Assembly (NCBI GenBank): GCA_002293525.1
Contig: DBDJ01000068.1
Span: 27,662-91,661 of the forward strand
DNA length: 64,000 nt
Direction: 5' to 3'
Source of the DNA: Lachnospiraceae bacterium UBA935
GTDB taxonomy: Bacteria; Bacillota; Clostridia; Lachnospirales; Lachnospiraceae
How positions within the stretch are numbered: position 1 is the stretch's first letter; every line of letters begins with the position of its first letter. The notes beneath the pieces were generated by a model. The model searched no databases. It saw nothing but the letters and a program-made list of their open reading frames with translations, and was not told the DNA's origin. The position numbers and the translations under genes were made by a program. Below are positions 17,693-25,299 of this stretch, in pieces.

Positions 17693-19285
17693 ATGAATAT
17701 TCGTATTTTGGATTGTACGTTGCGTGACGGCGGCTATTGTAACAATTGGAAATTTGAAAAAAAGAATATTGTAAAAATAATACATAATTTGTCAGAAGCC
17801 GGGATAGATATTATAGAATGCGGATTTTTGACGGATCACACACCCCATGACAATAATATAACGAAACATGATAAGTTAGAAGAATTTTCTCAATACTTTA
17901 AACGACAGGGGAACCAAAAATTTGTTTGCATGATCAATTATGGAGAATATGAAGCAGCAAATTTGCCGGAATATCATGAGGGACTGATAGACGGAATACG
18001 TGTTGCGTTCCACAAGGATAACATGGTCAAAGCTTTAGAGGTTTGTAAGGAAATTGGTAATAAAGGCTATCTGGTCTTTGTACAGCCGATGTTGTCTTTA
18101 AATTATACGGATGAAGAATTTTTGGAACTGATCAGCCGCTGTAATGAATTTACCCCCTATGCTTTTTATATTGTTGACAGTTTTGGCGTGATGAAGCGTA
18201 AGGATTTGATCCGTTTATTTCATTTAGTGGATCGTAATCTAAAACAAGATATTGATATCGGTTACCATTGCCACAATAATTTACAGATGGCATATTCCAA
18301 TGCCCAGACTTTTGTTGATGGGAATCTGAGGAGGAATCTGATCATAGATTCCAGTATTTACGGTATGGGCCGGGGGGGCGGCAATTTGAATACAGAGCTG
18401 TTTGTTGATTATTTAAATGAGAATTATGGCAAAAATTATGTCCTGAAACCACTATTAATAACCATCGATAAAGTGATAAGTCGGTTTTATCCTGACAATC
18501 CCTGGGGATATTCTCTGCCCAATTATCTTTCGGCAGTAAATAACTGTCATCCTTCTTATGCTGGTTTCTTGGAAGAGAAGAAAATGCTTACGGTCGATGG
18601 CATGGATGAGATCTTTAAAATGATTTCTCCTGACAAAGCAAATACTTATGACCCGCAGTATATTCAGAATCTTTATAGCCGATATATGTCACGGAGCAGT
18701 CATGGCGTTAGTGTTGGTATGGAAAATATAGAAAGCAGCGTCAAAGATAAGAAAGTGCTGATAATTGCACCTGGCAAAAGCGCCGCGAGAGAAAAAGAAA
18801 AAATAGCAGAGTTTGCCAATGACGAAGATGTTGTAAGTTTTAGTATTAACTTTATTTACGACTATGTCGACTGTGATTTTATTTTTATCAGCAATATTAG
18901 AAGATACCAAGACATGGACAAAATTCACTTAGATAAGAGAAAAATAATCATAACATCTAATATTGAGGGAGATGACCAGGTATTTGCCACCATACCTTAT
19001 GGTGAATTACTGAATAAATCGGATATCGTTGGAGATAATTCCATGCTGATGCTGATAAATTTATTAACCAAATGCGGAATTGGGGAAATATTTGTTGCTG
19101 GCCTGGATGGCTATGCATACAGCGGAAATCAGAACTTTATTAATGAAGAGATGTCTTTTTCGGCATCTCCCAAATACTTTGAAACAATGAATAAAGAAAT
19201 TGAAATTGCTCTGAGTGATTTCAGTAAAAACATACAGATAAGGTATCTCACCAGGCCAATGTTCTTAGATGTGGGGATTCAGTAG
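17693..19285 (+). CDS. DRE-TIM (HMGL-like) aldolase fused to a DUF115/GT42-like domain
   Basis: The first 330 residues form a DRE-TIM metallolyase like 4-hydroxy-2-oxovalerate aldolase. They show LDCTLRDGGY (6-15, with Arg11-Asp12), the metal ligands His192 and His194 in GYHCHNN, and the glycine loop GMGRGGGN (224-231). Residues 353-530 form a second domain with VLIIAPGKSA (355-364) and IGEIFVAGLDGY (463-474), like the GPSL and EIYLLGAD motifs of the DUF115/GT42-like proteins at 11247-12845. I infer a pathway making or handling a chain-extended sugar acid, with the second domain binding or transferring it. The fusion is 530 residues and complete. Confidence 0.85.
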   Translation: MNIRILDCTLRDGGYCNNWKFEKKNIVKIIHNLSEAGIDIIECGFLTDHTPHDNNITKHDKLEEFSQYFKRQGNQKFVCMINYGEYEAANLPEYHEGLIDGIRVAFHKDNMVKALEVCKEIGNKGYLVFVQPMLSLNYTDEEFLELISRCNEFTPYAFYIVDSFGVMKRKDLIRLFHLVDRNLKQDIDIGYHCHNNLQMAYSNAQTFVDGNLRRNLIIDSSIYGMGRGGGNLNTELFVDYLNENYGKNYVLKPLLITIDKVISRFYPDNPWGYSLPNYLSAVNNCHPSYAGFLEEKKMLTVDGMDEIFKMISPDKANTYDPQYIQNLYSRYMSRSSHGVSVGMENIESSVKDKKVLIIAPGKSAAREKEKIAEFANDEDVVSFSINFIYDYVDCDFIFISNIRRYQDMDKIHLDKRKIIITSNIEGDDQVFATIPYGELLNKSDIVGDNSMLMLINLLTKCGIGEIFVAGLDGYAYSGNQNFINEEMSFSASPKYFETMNKEIEIALSDFSKNIQIRYLTRPMFLDVGIQ

Positions 19286-19313
19286 AGATTCTGAAAAAGA
19301 GGAGGAAGTAGTT

Positions 19314-19406
19314 TTGTTTTTTGTAAGTAATGTTATTCAGCCGAATATAACGTATGATTATTTACCAAGCAGATGTAATCATATTGATTGTTTTACCATA
19401 AAGTGA
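19314..19406 (+). CDS. Small ORF with strong ribosome site, possible gene remnant
   Basis: A TTG start six bases after GAGGAGGAAG opens a 30-codon frame (begins MFFVSNVIQPNI, ends DCFTIK). I do not recognise it. It lies in a 166-base gap between the aldolase and a GT2 gene. It may be the 5' stub of a lost gene or a translated leader. Confidence 0.3.
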   Translation: MFFVSNVIQPNITYDYLPSRCNHIDCFTIK

Positions 19407-19451
19407 TATGATAACCAGTGGAAGGAAGTTCATCTGGGGAGAAAATAAAGA

Positions 19452-20246
19452 ATGATATATAATAATGATTCACATACGTTCGCAATATGTGCTTATCAAA
19501 ACAGCCCTTATTTGGAAGACTGTGTTCGTTCGTTAAGGTGTCAGGAGATTCCCACGAAGATCATTGTGGTGACTTCCACACCCAGTGAGTATATTGAGGA
19601 TATATGCCGGCGAAACCGTCTTAGACTGTTCGTCAATACAGGGAAGACCAGTCTGGCTGATGACTGGAATTATGCGGTCAGCCGTGTAAAGACGCCGCTC
19701 GTCACGCTGGCTCATCAAGACGACATATATGAGCGGAATTATACCAAATTGATTTTAGAACGCAGTAATCATGCGCGGCATCCCTTGTTGTTATTTACGG
19801 ACAGTTATGAGATACGTGGCGGGAAGCGATCTTATTATAATAAGAATCTAATTATAAAGAGAGTGTTGCTGTCACCGTTGCGGTCACCACTGTTTGGCAG
19901 CAGTATTTGGGTTAGGAGACGGATTTTGTCTTTGGGCAATTCCATCTGCTGCCCTTCCGTAACGTTTGTGAAGAAAAATATCGGGCAGCCTTTTTTTGAA
20001 GATCGGTTCAAAAGTAATATTGACTGGCAAGCTTGGGAGACGATATCCAGGTCAAAAGGGGAATTTATTTATATCAACAGAAAGCTGACCGGACACCGTA
20101 TCCATGAAAGCTCGACGACGACGAAGATTATTAATAGCAAGATCCGGACTAATGAGGATCGTCTGATGTTTGAGTTGTTCTGGCCAAAGAGAATTGCGTT
20201 GTTAATCACCAAGCTGTACCGCTTGGCAGAAAAAGGAAATAAATAA
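19452..20246 (+). CDS. Glycosyltransferase family 2
   Basis: The 264-residue product is a short GT-A enzyme. It opens FAICAYQNSPYLEDCVRSL, has LADDWNYAV near 75 and the DxD-like motif HQDDIY near 95. A NIDWQAWE stretch and HRIHESSTTT close the catalytic domain. It is shorter than most family 2 members and lacks a membrane tail. It is the second enzyme of the repeat-flanked cassette and precedes a GT4 gene by 17 bases, so the two probably act in turn. The ribosome site GGGGAG is ten bases before ATG. Confidence 0.83.
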   Translation: MIYNNDSHTFAICAYQNSPYLEDCVRSLRCQEIPTKIIVVTSTPSEYIEDICRRNRLRLFVNTGKTSLADDWNYAVSRVKTPLVTLAHQDDIYERNYTKLILERSNHARHPLLLFTDSYEIRGGKRSYYNKNLIIKRVLLSPLRSPLFGSSIWVRRRILSLGNSICCPSVTFVKKNIGQPFFEDRFKSNIDWQAWETISRSKGEFIYINRKLTGHRIHESSTTTKIINSKIRTNEDRLMFELFWPKRIALLITKLYRLAEKGNK

Positions 20247-20263
20247 ATCATAAGGGGCATCAA

Positions 20264-21397
20264 ATGAATTTACTGATAATTACTGCAGAAAATTTCGATA
20301 ATAAAGAAAGCAGCGGAATCTATAAAAAACTCCTGACGCAGATAAATGCGTTTAGTCGCGCCGGATTTCAGGTTGCGTATACTTACACTAGGAACGGAAA
20401 GATTTATTTAAATGAAGACAGCCAGGAAACAGATTTGGGCAGACGCGGTAAATTACTGGGAAAAATTGATGTTTTTAACAAAATTAAAAGTAAGGTTGAT
20501 TTAAGAAAATACCAATATTTTTTTCTCCGATATGCACTGTCTGACTTTGCTTTTTTATCGTTGCTAAAAAAGATTTCGCGAAATAAAAGCAAGATAGTAA
20601 TTGAAATACCGACTTATCCCTATGGGAATGAATTGAAAAAAGGGATTAAGAATAGAATCAATCTGGCTATGGATATATTTTATACTAAGAGGCTATATTT
20701 ATATGTGAATATAATAGCTACCTATTCTGATGATAATAAGATATGGGGGATTCCGGTAATAACATTAAAAAATGGATATGACTTTGAGCCGGTTTCTCTC
20801 AAGAATCACATCCATCATGACGATCAAACTCTTCATATGCTAGCTGTTGCCAATTTTGGGCTTTGGCATGGCTATGAAAGAATGATTCAGGGAATGGGTG
20901 AATATTATGCCGGCGGCGGGAAGAGAAAGATTGTTTTTCATGTTGTCGGTGAAGGTGCGGAAGGAACTAAATATAAAGGTATTGTCAAGCAGTATCAATT
21001 GGAGAAAAATGTAATTTTTTATGGCAGAAAATCGGGCAAAGAACTTGATGAATTATATGATATTGCAGATATTGGTGTATGCGCTCTGGGATTTCACCGA
21101 GTAGGGGTTCATCGATCTAGTGAGCTTAAAAGTCGTGAGTATGCTGCCAAAGGGCTTCCGATAGTCGCCGCTTCTAATATTGATATCTTTCCGGACGATT
21201 TTAAATATGTCCTATATGTTCCGCGGTCGGATATACCGATTGATATCGAGGTTCTATGTGCGTATTGCGACAGTCTATATATTGACGAGGGCAAGGAAAA
21301 AGTAGCGGAAATGATAAGGAACCGTGCGATAGGAGAATGTGATGTCACTATATTTATGCAACCTGTTATTGATTATTATTTTGGGCATCTAAAATAA
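20264..21397 (+). CDS. Glycosyltransferase family 4-like
   Basis: This 377-residue protein follows the GT-B plan, with a diverged N-terminal domain and a C-terminal domain showing MLAVANFGLWHGYERM, HVVGEGAEGT, VIFYGRKSGKELDELY and AADIGVCALGFH-like sequence (DIADIGVCALGF here). The donor-site region SSELKSREYAAKGLPIVAA keeps the paired glutamates. It is AT-rich and lysine-rich like the rest of the cassette, unlike the GC-richer blocks on either side. Its sugar is unknown. It might act on the 3-amino-uronic sugar suggested by the two genes downstream. Confidence 0.85.
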   Translation: MNLLIITAENFDNKESSGIYKKLLTQINAFSRAGFQVAYTYTRNGKIYLNEDSQETDLGRRGKLLGKIDVFNKIKSKVDLRKYQYFFLRYALSDFAFLSLLKKISRNKSKIVIEIPTYPYGNELKKGIKNRINLAMDIFYTKRLYLYVNIIATYSDDNKIWGIPVITLKNGYDFEPVSLKNHIHHDDQTLHMLAVANFGLWHGYERMIQGMGEYYAGGGKRKIVFHVVGEGAEGTKYKGIVKQYQLEKNVIFYGRKSGKELDELYDIADIGVCALGFHRVGVHRSSELKSREYAAKGLPIVAASNIDIFPDDFKYVLYVPRSDIPIDIEVLCAYCDSLYIDEGKEKVAEMIRNRAIGECDVTIFMQPVIDYYFGHLK

Positions 21398-21435
21398 TAA
21401 CTTAATAATATAATCTATATCATAGAGGATATATT

Positions 21436-22512
21436 ATGAAATTTGCATTGATCGGATGTGGCAGAATTTCTCCCAACCACATTGTTGCGGCTGTCAAAAA
21501 TGAGCTGGAAATCGCGGCTCTCTGTGATACGGAAGCGGCGAATATGACGGATAAGGTCAAGAAGCTGAAATTACATGCGGACATCCCGTGTTACAGCGAC
21601 TATAAAGTTATGTTAAGTGAAATCAAACCAGATTTAGTTGCCATCGCCACTGAATCAGGCAAGCATGCGCAGATTGCGCTGGATTGTATAAAAGAAGGCT
21701 GTAATCTCATCATTGAGAAACCGATCGCTTTGTCCCTGACTGATGCCGATGCCATAATTGCGAAAGCCAAAGAAAAGAATGTAAAAGTATGTGCCTGCCA
21801 CCAGAACCGGTTTAATAAGTCTATACAAAAAATCCGAGAGGCTATGGAGATGGGCCGATTCGGAAAATTATTATATGGAGCCGCCCATATCCGATGGACC
21901 AGGGATTATGAATATTATTCCCGCGCTAAATGGCGCGGCACGTGGGCTCAAGATGGGGGAGCATTGATGAATCAATGTATCCATGACATTGATCTGTTGC
22001 GCTGGATGATGGGTGATGAAATTATTGAGGTGGTCGGCTTCACGGACAGGCTGAAGCATGACTATATTGAAGCCGAGGATATGGGAATAGCGTTGATCAG
22101 GTTTAAAAATGGCAGTTATGGGATTATAGAAGGTACTACTGATGTTTATCCTCGCAATTTGGAGGAAAATCTTTACATATTTGGTGATAAGGGAACCGTC
22201 AAAGCTGGCGGAGAGTCGGTAAATATCATAGAAGAATGGCGATTTTCCGACTATATCGACATACCTGAGGAAGTTATTAAAGCATATCAAGAAGTCCCGC
22301 CGAATATTTATGGCTATGGTCATTCCAAGCTATACAAGGATGTTATTGAGGCAATTATCGAAGACAGGCCCCCATTTGTTGACGCCGAGGCTGGGAAACG
22401 GGCAATGGAGCTGGTATTGGCAATTTATCAGTCAGCAGCAACTGGCAAAAAGGTGCAGCTGCCGATGAAGGAGTGCGCTACTACGGATTTTATTGATCGA
22501 TTTTATCAATAG
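21436..22512 (+). CDS. WlbA-like UDP-GlcNAcA 3-dehydrogenase (Gfo/Idh/MocA family)
   Basis: This 358-residue oxidoreductase has the N-terminal Rossmann motif IGCGRISPNH (6-15), EKP at 94-96 and the long motif from DGGALMNQCIHDID (173-186) with His183. HIRWTRDYEYY and WRGTWAQ are typical of WlbA/WbpB, which oxidise the 3-OH of UDP-N-acetylglucosaminuronate. The next gene is a DegT aminotransferase, and this dehydrogenase-aminotransferase pair is the known route to UDP-GlcNAc3NA. The 6-dehydrogenase and N-acetyltransferase of that route are not adjacent; a GNAT gene lies at 27818. Ribosome site AGAGGAT precedes the ATG. Confidence 0.85.
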   Translation: MKFALIGCGRISPNHIVAAVKNELEIAALCDTEAANMTDKVKKLKLHADIPCYSDYKVMLSEIKPDLVAIATESGKHAQIALDCIKEGCNLIIEKPIALSLTDADAIIAKAKEKNVKVCACHQNRFNKSIQKIREAMEMGRFGKLLYGAAHIRWTRDYEYYSRAKWRGTWAQDGGALMNQCIHDIDLLRWMMGDEIIEVVGFTDRLKHDYIEAEDMGIALIRFKNGSYGIIEGTTDVYPRNLEENLYIFGDKGTVKAGGESVNIIEEWRFSDYIDIPEEVIKAYQEVPPNIYGYGHSKLYKDVIEAIIEDRPPFVDAEAGKRAMELVLAIYQSAATGKKVQLPMKECATTDFIDRFYQ

Positions 22513-22525
22513 GAGCAGATTACAA

Positions 22526-23647
22526 ATGGAATTTATTGATTTAAAGTCTCAATATCAGACCTTAAAGCAGGATATCGATCGCAGCATGCAAGCGGTTTTG
22601 AATGAATCGGATTATATCCTGGGCCGACAGGTTGAAGAACTGGAAAAACAGTTATCAGAATATGTAGGGGTAAAGTATGCCGTGGGCTGTTCAGACGGAA
22701 CGGCCGCGCTCCAGATGATTTATATGGCCTATGGGATCGGCCGGGGTGATGCTGTTTTTTGTCCGGATATGACTTTTGTTGCATCTATTGAACCGGCCTG
22801 TATGCTGGGGGCAACCCCGGTTTTCTGTGATATTGGCCGTCAAAGCTATAACCTTTGTCCGACGAGCCTGGAGCGGCAGATATAGAATGTGATCAAAAAA
22901 GGCGAACTGGTTCCCCGGATGATCCTTGCCGTTGATTTTATTGGCAATCCGGCAGATTATAACACTCTTCGGGAGATTGCCTTGCGTTATGACCTTATTT
23001 TAGCAGAAGATGCCGCCCAAGGAATGGGAGCATCCTACAAAGGACAGAAATGCGGATCATTTGGGGATATTGCCGCTACTTCTTTTTTCCCTTCAAAGCC
23101 CTTGGGCTGTTATGGGGATGGCGGTGCGGTGTTTACCGATAATGAAGCAATGTGGGAACTTCTTAAGTCTTTGCGGGTGCATGGAAAAGGAAGCAGTAAA
23201 TATGAGAATATCCGGATAGGCCTGAACTCTCGTCTGGATACCCTGCAGGCAGCTGTTTTGCTGCCTAAATTAAAACGTTTAGAGGAAGAAATAGTTAGGC
23301 GTCAGTATCTTGCTGCAAGATATGACGAGGCCTGTAAGGGGAAGTATATTACCCCAGCGATACAAGAAGACACAGTCTCTTCTTATGCACAATACGTTTT
23401 GCTGGCGCAGGATAAGGCGCATCGTGATTATATACGAAAGGAGCTGGAAAGCGCTGGCATACCGACGCTGGTTTATTATCCCAATCCGCTTCATTTAATG
23501 AAAGTATTTGAGCATAATGGGAATTATTTTGAGGAAACATACGAAAATACGATCAGCTATGCGGAAAGGACATTTGCACTGCCTTTTTCAGCCTATCTAA
23601 AGGAAGCGGATCAGGATCGGGTAATCAATACTTTGTTACGGTTATAG
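22526..23647 (+). pseudogene. DegT/DnrJ/EryC1 aminotransferase (WbpE/WlbC-like), interrupted by an amber codon
   Basis: From ATG 22526 (AGGAG nine bases upstream) the frame runs 119 codons to TAG at 22883-22885 and then continues in the same frame to 23647. Together they make a full 373-codon DegT protein. It shows IDLKSQY, CSDGTAALQM, DMTFVAS, then after the stop EDAAQGMG and the PLP lysine Lys191 in FFPSKPLG. The stop replaces one residue in a non-conserved surface stretch (LERQI-stop-NVIKKG). This could be a true loss of function, a readthrough site, or a sequencing error; a GTG restart at 22889 would lack half of the fold. Confidence 0.85.
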
Positions 23648-23658
23648 TAACCGGGGCG

Positions 23659-23759
23659 TTACAGTTCAGACCACCGCGAGGTGTTTTGCGCTGTTCCGCA
23701 GAACGTTGTTACTGTGGTGCAGTGGTTTGATGCACTTCGGCTAGGGTCTGAACAGTAAC
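23659..23759. repeat. Right copy of the flanking repeat, a 101-bp self-inverted element
   Basis: Bases 23698-23759 are the inverted partner of 17461-17522 (58 of 62). This copy is longer: its two ends, gttacagttcagacc at 23659 and ggtctgaacagtaac at 23745, are near-perfect inverted repeats of each other. The whole thus looks like a small MITE-like unit. An inner hairpin gttc-cgca-gaac lies at 23693-23704. The element sits just after the DegT frame, within a 214-base gap. Confidence 0.88.
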
Positions 23760-23861
23760 ACCGAAGCTTAACTATTCTCATAGAAAATAGAACTTTTATT
23801 TGTACTTTTATTATTATATGTTATACTTTATAAAAACAATGAATTGAGGTTAATTAATACT

Positions 23862-25265
23862 TTGAAATTTCTCATGATTACTTATGATAATGACTCCCAT
23901 ATTTCCTACTTTAATATGGGCACTGCCTACATTGCCGCCGCCGTACGGAATGCGGGGCATCAAGTAGAAATATACAGTCAGGATATTTACCACTATGATG
24001 AAGAGCACCTAAAACGACATATAGACAGCAACGATTACCAGATAGTGGGTATAGGCGCTTGCGGAGGATATTACCAGTATCGTAAAATAATGAAAATATG
24101 CAATGCCATAAACGAAACGCAAAGCCGGCCGCTGATTATATTAGGTGGGCACCTTCCCACGCCTGATCCGGAGTATTTTCTGCGGAAGTTCAAAGCCGAT
24201 TTTGTTTGCATGGGCGAAGGTGAAATAACAACTGTCGAGTTGCTGGACGCGATAGAAAATAAAACAGATATTTCAGCTGTAAAGGGAATCGCTTACTTGG
24301 ACAGGCAGTCTGACGGAAGCTACAATTTCGTGAAAAACGAAAGCCGTCCTCTGGTTGAGAACCTGGATGAAATTGCCATGCCGGCGTATGACTTATTTAA
24401 TATTGACCATTATTCACTGAATATGCATCCGAATCAAGAACGGAATCAGCGTTCCATGTCTATCCTTTCCGGCCGGGGCTGTGTATTCCAATGTAATTTC
24501 TGTTACCGGATGGACAAAGGATTCCGGCCAAGGAGCGCAGAGTCGATTCTGCGCGAGATTAAATACCTTCAGGATAACTATGCCATTTCCTATATCTGTT
24601 TTGAAGACGAACTTTTAATGAGCTCCAAGGAAAGGACACTGACGCTTTGCCGGGCTTTTGAGGAAAGCGGGCTCAATTTCACTTGGCGGTGTAGCGGCCG
24701 TCTGAATTTTGCTACCAAGGAAGTGCTCACAGCGATGAAGAAGGCCGGCTGTGTGTTTATTAATTATGGCATCGAATCGCTGGATGACACTGCGCTTAGG
24801 AATATGAACAAGGCTCTGACCGTAAAACAGATTATCGAGGGCATTGAAAACACATTGTCGGTAGGTATTTCGCCGGGTTACAATATTATTTTTGGAAACA
24901 TCGGCGAAACTGCCGAAACCCTAAGAAAAGGTGTCGATTTCCTGATTAAATATGACGACCATGCCCAGCTTCGGACGATCCGGCCCGTTACTCCTTATCC
25001 GGGTTCGCCGCTTTATTATCTTGCCATTGAAAAAGGCCTGATTAAGGACATTGCGGATTTTTATGAAAATAAACATAGCAATTCTGACCTGATGACCGTC
25101 AATTTTACTGATCTGTCCGAGGAAGAGTTCTATTCAGCGCTTCACGAAGCCAATATGCGGTTGTTAGATAATTATTACCATCATTCAGGCATGCGCAATA
25201 AAGAAATACTTGACAATTTATATAAAAACAGGGATGCTTCCTTCCGAGGGTTTAGGAAAGTCTAA
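23862..25265 (+). CDS. B12-binding radical SAM enzyme
   Basis: I prefer TTG 23862 (12 bases after GAGG) because the family starts with KFLMITYD; TTG 23844 has no ribosome site. The 467-residue product has a cobalamin-binding domain in the first 130 residues (VGIGACGGYYQ, LGGHLPTPDPE, GEGE), then a radical SAM core with Cys207-x3-Cys211-x2-Cys214. A C-terminal region with YPGSPLYYLA follows. Such enzymes often methylate or rearrange unreactive carbons, including those of lipids and sugars. The gene is just outside the repeat-flanked cassette and is followed by a YfhO-like gene after 34 bases. Confidence 0.86.
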   Translation: MKFLMITYDNDSHISYFNMGTAYIAAAVRNAGHQVEIYSQDIYHYDEEHLKRHIDSNDYQIVGIGACGGYYQYRKIMKICNAINETQSRPLIILGGHLPTPDPEYFLRKFKADFVCMGEGEITTVELLDAIENKTDISAVKGIAYLDRQSDGSYNFVKNESRPLVENLDEIAMPAYDLFNIDHYSLNMHPNQERNQRSMSILSGRGCVFQCNFCYRMDKGFRPRSAESILREIKYLQDNYAISYICFEDELLMSSKERTLTLCRAFEESGLNFTWRCSGRLNFATKEVLTAMKKAGCVFINYGIESLDDTALRNMNKALTVKQIIEGIENTLSVGISPGYNIIFGNIGETAETLRKGVDFLIKYDDHAQLRTIRPVTPYPGSPLYYLAIEKGLIKDIADFYENKHSNSDLMTVNFTDLSEEEFYSALHEANMRLLDNYYHHSGMRNKEILDNLYKNRDASFRGFRKV

Positions 25266-25299
25266 ACCCCTAAGACAGACAATGAAGAGGAATTAATCG

